Part shown: piece by piece, positions 17,486-25,907 of the stretch
How the letters are laid out: each line of letters opens with the position of its first letter
Numbering within the stretch: the stretch's first letter is position 1
Source: Nocardia inohanensis NBRC 100128
GTDB taxonomy: Bacteria > Actinomycetota > Actinomycetes > Mycobacteriales > Mycobacteriaceae
DNA length: 64,000 nucleotides
Direction of reading: 5' to 3'
NCBI RefSeq assembly: GCF_001612945.1
Contig: NZ_BDBK01000008.1
Location: 124,001-188,000, forward strand
Translations under genes and position numbers: made by a program
Notes under the pieces: generated by a model
The model's database searches: none
Told to the model about the DNA's origin: nothing
Seen by the model: only the letters and a program-made list of their open reading frames with translations

Positions 17486-18433
17486 GTGACCATCCGTGTC
17501 GGCTACTTCCCGCACAACAACTCCCTGTTCGTCCTGCGCCATCGCGGCATCCTCGAACGCGCCCTGCCCGATGTGGAATGGGTCGATCTGCGCACCCTGC
17601 CCGCGCCGGCCCCCGTCGATGTGAAGACCGCGTTGCCCGCCCAGCATTCGGATTACCTGTTCAGCGATCCCGGCTACGACTTCATCGGCACCGGCTTCAC
17701 CCCGCCCATCACCGCGCTCGCCAACGATCGCGACATCGTCTACGTCGCCGTCTCCGGCCCGCGCGTCGAGAACGGCCGCCTGGTCACCAAGGCGGGTAAC
17801 GGCATCGACTCGGTCGCCGACCTGAAGGGCAAGCGCGTCGGCATCGCCCACGGCTCCTGGCAGACCACCCTGCTGCTGCTGGCCCTCGACCAGGCGGGCC
17901 TGCACTGGTCCGATATCGAGCCCGTCGACACCGGCGTCAACGAAGGCGGCCCCCTGCTGCTGGACGGTGCCCTCGACGCTTGGATCGGCGCCTATCCGGG
18001 CCTGGCCGCCGTCGAAGTCGCCACCACCCTGCACACCCTCGTCGACACCGAATCCATCTTCTCCCACCCCTCGCTCTGGTTCACCCGCCGCGATTTCGCC
18101 GAATCGCACCCCGATGCCCTCCGCGCCATCATCGACGCGCTCCAGGAATCCGACGCCTGGATCACCGAAAACCCCCGCGCCGCAGCCCAATACTTCGTGG
18201 ACGACATCACCTCCCGCGGCGGCACCGCCTCCCTCGACCACTGGGAAGCCGCCCTCCGCGGCCGCCCCTTCGGCCTGAACCCCGTCGGCCCCGAATTCCT
18301 CGCCGAACAACAACGCGCCGCCGACCTGCTCGCCGCCAACGGCCTGCTCCCCACGCGAATCCAGGTCGCCACCGCCGTAGACCCCGCGATCAACGACTAC
18401 CTGGCGTCCTCGGCCGCGGTGCTCCAGCCGTGA
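17486..18433 (+). CDS. Cytosolic SsuA/NMT1-fold protein without signal peptide
   Basis: A 315-residue protein with the same periplasmic-binding fold as the first gene of the operon (SVADLKGKRVGIAHGSWQTTLLLLALDQAGL, DGALDAWIGAYPGL, SHPDALRAIIDALQESDAWITENPRAAAQYFVDDI). It starts directly at MTIRVGYFPHNN with no signal or lipobox and has no Cys. It therefore cannot be a normal lipoprotein or a Cys-dependent DszB-type desulfinase. It could be a cytosolic ligand-binding protein or an enzyme built on this fold. GTG 17486 follows AGGAG. It is the last intact gene of the organosulfur run. Confidence 0.75.
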   Translation: MTIRVGYFPHNNSLFVLRHRGILERALPDVEWVDLRTLPAPAPVDVKTALPAQHSDYLFSDPGYDFIGTGFTPPITALANDRDIVYVAVSGPRVENGRLVTKAGNGIDSVADLKGKRVGIAHGSWQTTLLLLALDQAGLHWSDIEPVDTGVNEGGPLLLDGALDAWIGAYPGLAAVEVATTLHTLVDTESIFSHPSLWFTRRDFAESHPDALRAIIDALQESDAWITENPRAAAQYFVDDITSRGGTASLDHWEAALRGRPFGLNPVGPEFLAEQQRAADLLAANGLLPTRIQVATAVDPAINDYLASSAAVLQP

Positions 18434-18456
18434 TGCGGTAACCGGCGGCGGCCGCT

Positions 18457-19100
18457 CAGGTCGCCGCCAGGAAGCATCCGGCGTGCAGTGTGGTACCGAA
18501 ACCGGCTGCGAATTCGCCACTTTCGTAGACGAGTCGGTGAGACGGTGCACCGCCTGCGCGATCGTCATGAATCCGCGCTGGTGGACGCGTTCGAGCAGGC
18601 GGACGCCGAAGTTGTAGAAGGCCATATTGTGCAGGTGCGCGCCGGAATCGGCGAAACCCACCTGCACCCGGGGTGACCGTTGCAACCGGTCGAGGACATC
18701 GTCACGGTCGTTGGCGATGGTGGTGCGCCAGCGCAGTTCGGTGCCGTGTGCCACGGTCAGGTCCAGCAGTGCGTCGGCGGGTTCGATGCCGCGGATGCGG
18801 GCGACTTCGGCGAAGGACAGGCCGACGACGGAAGAGTCCGGGCAGGACACGATTTCGGCGTCGTCGAGGTTCCGATGCCAGACCCGGGGGCCGAACCGTT
18901 CGGCCACATCCCTGCGGAATCGGCGGAAGGGCACCGGTAGGTGTTGCCAGCGGAAGTTGCCGCCGGCCCGGTTGGTGAGCGCCGCTACCGCCGTCGCCGC
19001 ACGGGCGACGGTGCGGTCGGCTTTGATGTCCGCGGCCGAGATCAGCGTGGTCTTGAGCGGTTTACGCTTCCGGCGGCCGAGGCTCTGCTCCAGTCGAAAT
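18457..19100 (-). pseudogene. Decayed N-acyl-D-amino-acid deacylase-family amidohydrolase
   Basis: The minus strand from about 19100 to 18527 encodes a recognisable middle and C-terminal part of an amidohydrolase close to the intact gene at 52871-54610: KPLKTTLISAADIKAD, GGNFRWQHLPVPF, RVWHRNLDDAEIVSCPDSSV, GTELRWRTTIAN, QVGFADSGAHLHNMAFYNFGVRLLERV. The N-terminal metal-binding third is missing. About 40 residues are deleted in frame after PVPF. Near 18527 the frame shifts, with GEFAAGFG readable in the next frame and ending at 18457-18459. No start codon or RBS is present. It separates the sulfur cluster from the next TetR gene. Confidence 0.75.
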
Positions 19101-19174
19101 CAACCATCGCGAGTCACCTTCTACCTTCGCGCGCCTGCCGGTAACCGCGAGTGTCGTGCCCACCGTGCCGGCTG

Positions 19175-19774
19175 TCAATGTGATTGCGCCCATGCCAAGA
19201 TCGACTCTACCTGCGCGGCCATGGCGGCGCCGGAGGCGTGCAACGGCTCAGCCGAGCGCAGCGTCCGGCTGAGTATGAACGCCCCTTCGAGCGCCGACAG
19301 CACCGACAGGATGAGGGCGCGGGCTTCAGCTGCGGAAACCCCGCGGCGCGTGAAATACGTTGTGCCCTCATCGATCCAGGAACCGATCACTTCGGCGGCC
19401 ACCGCCCGTAACTCGGGCTCGCTGTCGGCGATCTCCCCGGCGACCGTCCCGACCGGACACATATTGAGCCACCCGCCCTGCTCGATCACCTCCGCCGCGG
19501 AGGCGAACGCCGCTGGAACCGCCTGGCGCAGATCGTCGTACGGGTCCATCAGCATCGGCAGCAGCTGGATGTAGGCGGCCCCCGAACTCCGCAATGCCTC
19601 GGCCGCGATCTGCGGTTTGCCGCCCGGGAAATGGTGATAGAGCGAACCCATCTGCGCCTGAGCGGCTTCGGTGATCTGTTTGACCGTGATCGCGCTGTAC
19701 CCGCGCACGCGCATCAACTCCGCGACCGCGCTCACCAGGCGATCCCGGGTATTCGTTGACATCTTCTCCGCCAC
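19175..19774 (-). CDS. TetR-family regulator
   Basis: A 199-residue regulator (GTG 19774, or ATG 19762 four residues on). The HTH is RGYSAITVKQITEAAQAQMGSLYHHFPGGKPQI. The C-terminal domain (GGWLNMCPVGTVAGEIADSEPELR) belongs to the TetR group with a Cys-Pro-Val motif often next to detoxification genes. It is divergent from an alpha/beta hydrolase gene, with two 14-bp direct repeats in the 51-bp gap. Confidence 0.88.
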   Translation of the reverse strand: MAEKMSTNTRDRLVSAVAELMRVRGYSAITVKQITEAAQAQMGSLYHHFPGGKPQIAAEALRSSGAAYIQLLPMLMDPYDDLRQAVPAAFASAAEVIEQGGWLNMCPVGTVAGEIADSEPELRAVAAEVIGSWIDEGTTYFTRRGVSAAEARALILSVLSALEGAFILSRTLRSAEPLHASGAAMAAQVESILAWAQSH

Positions 19775-19783
19775 TGCACCAGA

Positions 19784-19811
19784 CTAGAGCAAACGCACTA
19801 GAGCGAATGCT
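19784..19811. promoter_or_regulatory. Direct-repeat operator of the TetR/hydrolase pair
   Basis: CTAGAGCAAACGCA (19784-19797) is followed without gap by CTAGAGCGAATGCT (19798-19811), 11 of 14 positions equal. Inverted-repeat symmetry (AGC...GCT) also spans the junction. It lies between the TetR start and the hydrolase RBS (GGAGGGG), the expected place for the TetR binding site. Confidence 0.6.
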
Positions 19812-19825
19812 CAAATGGAGGGGTT

Positions 19826-20668
19826 ATGCCGAAAGTCGACCTTCCCGCCGGCCCGATCCACTACGAAGACCAAGGTCAAGGCCCTGTCGTGGTGCTGCTG
19901 CACGGCCTGCTGATGAATCACACCGTGTGGGACGAAGTGCTGCCGCTGTTGCCCGATGGCTTCCGCTACGTGCTGCCCGACCTGCCGCTGGGCGCGCATC
20001 CGGAACCCATGCACGAGGGCGCGGATCTGAGTCTGCGCGGTTTGAACCAGCTCATCGCGGACTTCCTGACCGCTCTGGATCTCGACGCGGTCACCCTCGT
20101 CCACAGCGACTGGGGTGGCGGCTTGTTCATGACCGCCTATGGCCTCGACAAACGCATCGCAAACCTGATCGTCCTGCCCTGCGAGGCCTTCGGCAATTTC
20201 CCGCCCGGTCTCCCCGGCAAGATGGCGAACGCCATTACCTACGTGCCCGGCGGAATCAGTCTCGCGCTCAGGCAATTACGCATTCCGTTCTTGCGCAACT
20301 CACCGATCATGTTCGGCTCGATGGCCAAACGCCCGCTGCCGGACGAAGTGGTGGTTGCTTGGACCGAACCCGGATTGCGGGACAAGCGCATTCGCCGCGA
20401 TCTGATCGCCTACAACCACTCCGGGTTCCGCAAAGCCGAACTCATCGCGAATACCGAAGCCCTGCGCGGGTTCTCGGGGCGTGCCCTCATCCTGTGGTCG
20501 TCCGCGGGCAAGGTGATGCCCCGGGAGCACGGCCGTCGCCTGGCCGCCCTGATTCCCGGAGCCACCCTGGTCGAACTCGACGATGCCTATGTCTTGTCGA
20601 TGCTCGACTCGCCTGAAGGGGTCGCCTCGGCCATGGGCGAGTTCCTGGTCGCCGGCAGGAAGGAATAG
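19826..20668 (+). CDS. Alpha/beta hydrolase, haloalkane dehalogenase/epoxide hydrolase-like
   Basis: A 280-residue alpha/beta-hydrolase. VVVLLHGLLMNHTVWDEVLPLLPDGFRYVLPDLPLGAH gives the oxyanion HG and strand 4. The elbow VHSDWGGG places Asp in the nucleophile position, as in dehalogenases and epoxide hydrolases, rather than Ser. At the usual catalytic His the sequence reads ELDDAYVLSMLDSPE, with Tyr in place of His. Either activity differs or the general base lies elsewhere. It is regulated with the divergent TetR gene. The 3' end overlaps the convergent permease gene by 82 bp. Confidence 0.82.
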   Translation: MPKVDLPAGPIHYEDQGQGPVVVLLHGLLMNHTVWDEVLPLLPDGFRYVLPDLPLGAHPEPMHEGADLSLRGLNQLIADFLTALDLDAVTLVHSDWGGGLFMTAYGLDKRIANLIVLPCEAFGNFPPGLPGKMANAITYVPGGISLALRQLRIPFLRNSPIMFGSMAKRPLPDEVVVAWTEPGLRDKRIRRDLIAYNHSGFRKAELIANTEALRGFSGRALILWSSAGKVMPREHGRRLAALIPGATLVELDDAYVLSMLDSPEGVASAMGEFLVAGRKE

Positions 20669-22188
20669 GCGAGGCAGACCAGGCCGAACAGCAGATAGCC
20701 GAGGGCCACCCGCGGTGCTGCGGCCCAATCGACTTCGGCCGCATGAATGAGGCCGATCCAGCTCAGCGCCGCGCCGACGATCGCGGCTGTCGCCGCGGCG
20801 CGGAAGCGTTTGTCGAGAATGAAGGTCACCATGGTGCCGAGCACCAGACCCGCCAGCACCGCACCCGCGCCGAGGGTTCGCAATCCGTCGTAGACGACGC
20901 CCGCTTGCCCGAGCGCGGCGGCGCCGACCTTGTCGGCGGAGGTGCCGGCGGCGCTCAGCGCATTGTCGATCTGGCCGACACCCCATTCGGCGAGGTTCGG
21001 CAGCAGGGCGGCCACCACCGCGACCGCGTGCAGTCGCGGCACCGCTTGGAAGGCTTGAGCGCCGATGAGCAGCCCGATGTAGAGCAGGATCGGGACGATG
21101 GCCGGAATGGGCAGCACGGTCGCGAGCAGCCCGAAAAGCCCCAGCAGGCACATGGATCCGATGGCCGCGCCGCTGGCCAGGGAGTAACCGGTGCGGCCGC
21201 CGGCATCCTTCCAGCCGGGATGACCGATGTACACGGCGGGCGGGAACGGCGAACCGAATCCGGACCCGATGATCGCGCCGAACCCGTCGGCCAGCAGCAC
21301 GCTGCGCAGGTTGTAGTTGTCGCCCGCCGCGGCCGCGCTCTCCACATTGCTCATGGCCTCGGTGAAGTTGTATACCCCCAAGGGAACCGCGGTGGCCAGC
21401 AGCGGTGCGAGGTTCCCGAGGCCGTCGAAGAGCAGCCCGAGCCGCAGATCCGGCAGTCCGAGCGCGATATCGTGGGCGGCCTGGGTGACGTCGGGCACCG
21501 ACATGTACCCGCCGATCCAGCCGATGGCGGTGCCCGCCAGCAACGCGACCAGGCCCACCGGAATGTTCCCGGGCAGCTTCACATCGGTGAAGAAGCCGAT
21601 GAGAATGATTGCCAGCACCGGCAATCCGATCCAGGCCGCCTCCCACATCTGTGCGGCCGGCCGCATGGCGATGAAGGTGATGGAGATGCCCGCGAGGGTG
21701 CCGAGCATGGCCGCGCGCGGAGTGATCCGGCGAATGAAGGGTCCGACGAAGGCGCCGATCATGACGATCACGCCGATCATGAACGCCCACGCCAGCCCGG
21801 CGGCCCACGCCTGCGCCGGATCCCCGGTCTTCAGGTAGATCGGCAGCATCACCACGAACACCACGATGAACATGTGCGGCACGCTCGGCCCGTAGGGCAG
21901 CGCGGTCACCGTGGCGCGCTGCTCCCGGCGGGCCAGCCGCCGCGCCAGCAGCATGTAGTACAGGTTGCCCAGGACCAGGGCGATTCCCAAGGCGGGCAGC
22001 ACCGTTCCGAGCACATCGGCGCTGGGAATCTTGACCACCGCGACGGAGAGCGTGGTCAGGGTGAGCACATTGACCAGGATGTTGAACGACAGCCCGAAGA
22101 AGGCATTGGTGTCGCCACGCGTCCACCACGGCAGGTGCAGTGGAACCGCGGGATCGGTGGCGTCGGTGAGTTCGGTATCGACGGACAT
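20587..22188 (-). CDS. NCS2/AzgA-like permease of the biuret operon
   Basis: A 533-residue integral membrane protein with about 12-14 hydrophobic segments. The opening LPWWTRGDTNAFFGLSFNILVNVLTL and the central NFTEAMSNVESAAAAGDNYNLRSVLLADGFGAIIGSGFGSPFPPAVYIG follow the xanthine/uracil/AzgA permease pattern, with the paired half-helices in TM3 and TM10. ATG 22188 is 8 bp after the biuret hydrolase stop, so it is the third operon gene. It probably imports the operon's nitrogen substrate (biuret or a ring precursor); the substrate is inference. The C-terminal tail overlaps the convergent hydrolase gene. Confidence 0.82.
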   Translation of the reverse strand: MSVDTELTDATDPAVPLHLPWWTRGDTNAFFGLSFNILVNVLTLTTLSVAVVKIPSADVLGTVLPALGIALVLGNLYYMLLARRLARREQRATVTALPYGPSVPHMFIVVFVVMLPIYLKTGDPAQAWAAGLAWAFMIGVIVMIGAFVGPFIRRITPRAAMLGTLAGISITFIAMRPAAQMWEAAWIGLPVLAIILIGFFTDVKLPGNIPVGLVALLAGTAIGWIGGYMSVPDVTQAAHDIALGLPDLRLGLLFDGLGNLAPLLATAVPLGVYNFTEAMSNVESAAAAGDNYNLRSVLLADGFGAIIGSGFGSPFPPAVYIGHPGWKDAGGRTGYSLASGAAIGSMCLLGLFGLLATVLPIPAIVPILLYIGLLIGAQAFQAVPRLHAVAVVAALLPNLAEWGVGQIDNALSAAGTSADKVGAAALGQAGVVYDGLRTLGAGAVLAGLVLGTMVTFILDKRFRAAATAAIVGAALSWIGLIHAAEVDWAAAPRVALGYLLFGLVCLAYSFLPATRNSPMAEATPSGESSIDKT

Positions 22189-22196
22189 GGTGATTC

Positions 22197-22886
22197 CTAA
22201 ACCGGGGTGTTCGAGGGGGAGAGGGCGCCGAGAACGGCGGCGGAGTCCGCGACCCAGCCGAAGATGCCGCCCTGTGCGGCGATCATCTCCAGTCCGGCGC
22301 GCTGGAATTCCGGGAAATAGGAACCGACGCAGTCGGATACGACCAGGCATTCGTAGCCGCGATCATTGGCCTCGCGCACCGTGGTGTGCACGCAGACCTC
22401 GGTGGTGACACCGGTGACCAGCAGCGACCGGATACCGTTGCGCTCCAGCACGCCCGCCAGTCCGGTGGCGTAGAACGCGCCTTTGCCCGGTTTGTCGATG
22501 ACGATCTCGCCCGCGACCGGAGCGAGTTCGTCGATGATGTCGTGCCCGTACTCGCCGCGCACCAGAATCCGCCCGAACCTGCCGATATCCCCGATGCGCT
22601 GAGCCGGGTTGCCGCGCAGCAGTTTCGCGGGCGGGCAATCCGACAGGTCGGGCAGATGCCCCTCCCGCGTATGGATGACGGGCATACCCGCCGCGCGCGC
22701 CGCCGCCATCAGCCGTGCGAGCGGTTCGATGACCGCCCGCAGCAGGCTCACGTCATTGCCGAGGCTCTCCCCGAATCCGCCCGGGAGCAGGAAGTCTCGT
22801 TGCATGTCGATGACGAGCAGCGCCGTCGACTCGGTGTCGAAAGGAAAGGGACCCGGCCGGGCCGGAACAGGTGAAACCGCTGTCAT
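22197..22886 (-). CDS. biuH: Biuret hydrolase-like cysteine hydrolase
   Basis: A 229-residue isochorismatase-fold amidohydrolase. The catalytic triad is readable: Asp27 (VIDMQRDF), Lys132 (DKPGKGAF) and Cys165 (TTEVCVHTT). Segments IHTREGHLPDLSD, RFGRILVRGEYGHDII and TTVREANDRGYECL are those of characterised biuret hydrolases rather than of RutB or nicotinamidase. It should convert biuret to allophanate and ammonia in the cytosol. Its ATG overlaps the stop of the allophanate hydrolase gene (ATGA), and the next gene of the chain acts on its product, which strongly supports the call. Confidence 0.85.
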   Translation of the reverse strand: MTAVSPVPARPGPFPFDTESTALLVIDMQRDFLLPGGFGESLGNDVSLLRAVIEPLARLMAAARAAGMPVIHTREGHLPDLSDCPPAKLLRGNPAQRIGDIGRFGRILVRGEYGHDIIDELAPVAGEIVIDKPGKGAFYATGLAGVLERNGIRSLLVTGVTTEVCVHTTVREANDRGYECLVVSDCVGSYFPEFQRAGLEMIAAQGGIFGWVADSAAVLGALSPSNTPV

Positions 22887-24271
22887 TTTCGTTCTTTCTG
22901 TCCGAGCCGGATATCCAATTGCGCCGGGGACAGGCGCGGCTCGTCACGGATGCGGGCGGCGGCGGTGAGCACCGCGTCGTCCGCGAGGGCGGGACCGAAC
23001 ACCATGGCCGAGACGGGCCGGCCGTCGGCGGCGGTGCCGATCGGCACCGCGATGGCGGTCAGGTCCAGCAGATTCCCGAAATGGGTGTAATGGCCGAGCA
23101 TGGTATTGGTGGCGATCGGATCGGCCAGCACCTGATCGACGGTGAACGTGGTGCCGATGGTCGGCACCACCATCAGATCGAAATCGGCCCACACCCGGCT
23201 GACCTGTGCGCGCAGCTCCTGTAGGCGCTGCTGCGCGCGGAACACGTCCACGGCGTCGAATCGATAACCGCCGGTGAGGATTTCCCGGATAACCGGCAGC
23301 ACCGAGTCCGGATGCTCCTGGAGGAACGTATCGAATTCCACCAGCCGCTCGGCCACCCACGGCCCCTGGTACAGCAGTTCGCCCGCCGCGAGAAACGGCC
23401 GCAGCGAGGCCGGCACGCACCGGAACCCGAGCCGCCCCAACCGGTCGCGGAAACCCAGATGCGCGTCCCGGAACACCGTGTCGCCGAAGAACTCCAGCTC
23501 CTCCACTCCCGGCAGCCCGACCCGCAGCTCCCCGCCGATGAAGCGCGGCCCCCGCTCCCGGCTCCACGGGTCCCGGGCATCCACCCCGGCCATGACCGCG
23601 AACGCTCGCTCGAGATCTTCGACGCAGGAGGCCATCAAGGTCATGCAGTCCAGTGACTTACACGCCGGAACCAAACCGACCGTGCTGATCAATCCGCGCG
23701 AGGGCTTCCAGCCCACGATCCCGTTGAGCGCCGCCGGCACCCGCCCCGATCCGGCCGTATCGGTGGCCACACAGAACGGCACCTGCCCGAGCGCCACCGC
23801 CCGCGCCGACCCCGAACTGGAGCCGCCGCAGATCAAGTCGCCCCCGAACACACTGCGCGGTATCGGATACGGGGTGCGGGTGCCGTTCAATCCGGTCGCG
23901 AACTGATCGAGATTGGTCTTGCCGACGAACAATGCCCCCGCATCCAGCAGCCGCCGCACGGCGGGCGCGGTCTCGGTCGCCACGTACGCGTAATCGGGGC
24001 ACGCGAGGGTGGTCGGCCACCCCGCCACATCGATGCTGTCCTTCACCCCGAACGGCACCCCGTACAACGGCAGCGTGCGCGCCCCCGGCCGTCGCTCGAT
24101 CGCCGCCGCCGCGGCCAGCAGCCGATCGCGCGGCACCGGCGTGATCCAGGTGCCGTCCGCGCCCCGCGCCGCGATGGCGTCCGCGACCCGCGTGGCGGTG
24201 GATATCGGCGAGCCGCTGCCGCTTTCGTGCGAAGCGAGAATCTCGGCGACCGTCGGCCCGGGGTTCCACAT
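22883..24271 (-). CDS. atzF: Allophanate hydrolase (amidase-domain form)
   Basis: A 462-residue amidase-signature enzyme with the triad Lys77 (GVKDSID), Ser151 (CGGSSSGS) and Ser175 (DTAGSGRVPA). ATETAPAVRRLLDAGALFVGKTNLDQFATGLNGTR and GIVGWKPSRGLISTVGLVPACKSLDCM are diagnostic of allophanate hydrolases (AtzF or the urea-amidolyase partner). The product step is allophanate to CO2 and ammonia. AtzF is about 600 residues with a C-terminal domain; this protein stops after the amidase domain. ATG 24271 is the first gene of a three-gene operon with biuret hydrolase and a permease. Confidence 0.88.
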   Translation of the reverse strand: MWNPGPTVAEILASHESGSGSPISTATRVADAIAARGADGTWITPVPRDRLLAAAAAIERRPGARTLPLYGVPFGVKDSIDVAGWPTTLACPDYAYVATETAPAVRRLLDAGALFVGKTNLDQFATGLNGTRTPYPIPRSVFGGDLICGGSSSGSARAVALGQVPFCVATDTAGSGRVPAALNGIVGWKPSRGLISTVGLVPACKSLDCMTLMASCVEDLERAFAVMAGVDARDPWSRERGPRFIGGELRVGLPGVEELEFFGDTVFRDAHLGFRDRLGRLGFRCVPASLRPFLAAGELLYQGPWVAERLVEFDTFLQEHPDSVLPVIREILTGGYRFDAVDVFRAQQRLQELRAQVSRVWADFDLMVVPTIGTTFTVDQVLADPIATNTMLGHYTHFGNLLDLTAIAVPIGTAADGRPVSAMVFGPALADDAVLTAAARIRDEPRLSPAQLDIRLGQKERK

Positions 24272-24593
24272 TCGTCGATTGTCGGAAGCGCGTATGAAGC
24301 CGGAAGTGTCCGAATGTATCGAGTGTGTTGCCGGGCCGCGGACCGGAGCGGCTTGCGTGCGTGTCGATCTCGATCCGGCGCGGCGGTGACCGGCCCCGAG
24401 TCACCGATCGGCTATTCACCGGTCCCGGACACGCGGCATCGGGCCTGGTCGACGCGCCGGGCGTCAAATCGACTGGGCCACAGTAGGTCTTGAAGCATGC
24501 AGCGCGATAGTGTCGAATTACTTGGCGTCAGAAATGATTCTGCTAGGGTGGCTGCGCCGAGCCTCGGATCGGACGGGAACGACAAGAGAATTG
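24272..24593. other. Divergent intergenic region, biuret operon / conservon
   Basis: This 322-bp gap holds the promoters of two divergent operons. No RNA gene, conserved ORF or strong palindrome is seen. A weak TTGAAG (24490-24495) with TCGAAT 17 bp later is a possible conservon promoter, at low confidence. GTG 24510 is an in-frame alternative start for the first conservon gene. Confidence 0.4.
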
Positions 24594-25907
24594 ATGAATC
24601 AAGACACTGCCGTAGTCCTGGCGTGGGTGCTCGCTGCCGCGCTCGTCCTGGCCCTCGCCGCAGCGGGTTTCGCGTGGCGCGCGGTCTTGCAGCAACGATC
24701 CCGCGCACGGGAGCTCCGCCGGGAGCTGGCCGAGCAGCAGGAGGCGTTCGAGCGCGAGCTCGCCGCGCGCGAGGAGGCCCTCGCTCAGCGTGAGGCCGCC
24801 GCGCAGCAGGCCGCCGCGCAAGCCGCCGCCGCCGCGCGCGGAGAGACCGAAATCGCCGCCCGGGAGGTGACCCGGGCCGCGGTGCGCGCCTTCGGCACCT
24901 CCGTGGTGAGTATCGGTGCCGACGTCGGGCCGGTGCTCAGCGGTGCGCTGCGCGTGCACCGCGACGACGAGGTGTACGAAACCCTCACCCGCATCGACCA
25001 TTCGGTACAGCAGATGGTCCGCCAGGCACAGTCCTATGTGATCGTCTGCGGTGGCCTGCCCGGCCGCCGCTGGCCGCAGCAGACGCTGACCGATGTGGTC
25101 GGCGGTGCGATCGGGCGCGTGCGCGACTTCACCCGGGTGCGCCCCACCCAGCTGGATCGCACCGTGGTCAGTCGCGCGGTGGAGCCGCTGGTGCACACCG
25201 TGGCGACGCTGCTGGACAACGCGCTGCGCTATTCGCCGCCCACCTCGTTCGTGGATGTCGCCTTCCAGGAAGGCCATCACGGCGTCACGCTGATCATCGA
25301 CGATGCCGGTGTGCGGATGAACGCCGAACAGCTCGAGGAGGCCCGGCAGCTGCTGGCGGGCGAGCGCACCGTCGACATCCACCAGCTCGGACCCTCACCG
25401 CGCGTGGGCATTCCGGCGGTGGCCGCACTGGCCCGGCGTTACGGTTTCGCCGTGTACGTCGACGGCCCCAACGTGTACGGCGGTATGCGCGCGATGGTCT
25501 TCGTGCCCGACGCTCTGCTGGTCGCCGGCGCCGCCGGCCCGGACACCGTGCAGGTCTCGCCGATCCCGGTCTCCTCCATGGTCGTCGAATCGCCGCGGGT
25601 GTCCAACCCGGTGGAACCGGTGGCCCTGGTCCAGGAGCCGATCGCCCCCGCCCCGGCCCCCGTCGCCCTGGTTCCGGAACCGGTCTCCATCGCCCCGGAA
25701 CCGGCCGCAGGTGAACCGGAACCGGATTCGGGCACCGATATCACCCCCGGCGGGCTGCCGAAACGACGCCGCCGCGCGGTGGCGGCCGTTCCCACCGAGT
25801 CCGCCCTCACCACCGGCCCGGCCCGGCCCGAAGTCGTCGCCGCATGGCATAGCGGCTCCCAGCGCGGCCGCGCGGCCGCGATCGACCAACCCGAAGGGAT
25901 GTCCTGA
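24594..25907 (+). CDS. Conservon sensor ATPase CvnA-like
   Basis: A 437-residue membrane protein. An N-terminal TM segment (VLAWVLAAALVLALAAAGFAW) is followed by a Glu/Ala-rich coiled coil (about 35-90). A degenerate histidine-kinase-like ATPase follows: THE N-box region LVHTVATLLDNALRYSPPTSFVDVAF and the G-box area GIPAVAALARRYGF. The C-terminal 100 residues are Pro/Glu repeats (PEPVSIAPEPAAGEPEP). CvnA proteins anchor the CvnABCD complex at the membrane and resemble a heterotrimeric G-protein receptor. ATG 24594 is preferred over GTG 24510. The stop overlaps the next start. Confidence 0.85.
   Translation: MNQDTAVVLAWVLAAALVLALAAAGFAWRAVLQQRSRARELRRELAEQQEAFERELAAREEALAQREAAAQQAAAQAAAAARGETEIAAREVTRAAVRAFGTSVVSIGADVGPVLSGALRVHRDDEVYETLTRIDHSVQQMVRQAQSYVIVCGGLPGRRWPQQTLTDVVGGAIGRVRDFTRVRPTQLDRTVVSRAVEPLVHTVATLLDNALRYSPPTSFVDVAFQEGHHGVTLIIDDAGVRMNAEQLEEARQLLAGERTVDIHQLGPSPRVGIPAVAALARRYGFAVYVDGPNVYGGMRAMVFVPDALLVAGAAGPDTVQVSPIPVSSMVVESPRVSNPVEPVALVQEPIAPAPAPVALVPEPVSIAPEPAAGEPEPDSGTDITPGGLPKRRRRAVAAVPTESALTTGPARPEVVAAWHSGSQRGRAAAIDQPEGMS

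Noticed and set aside
17276..18934. 552-residue minus-strand frame that includes the amidohydrolase remnant
   Set aside because: Only its first part is homologous to an amidohydrolase; after about residue 135 it runs antisense to the binding-fold gene, so it is a read-through frame of a pseudogene.
20743..22200. 485-residue plus-strand frame opposite the permease
   Set aside because: Gln/His/Arg/Asp-rich antisense of a membrane protein with clear TM segments.
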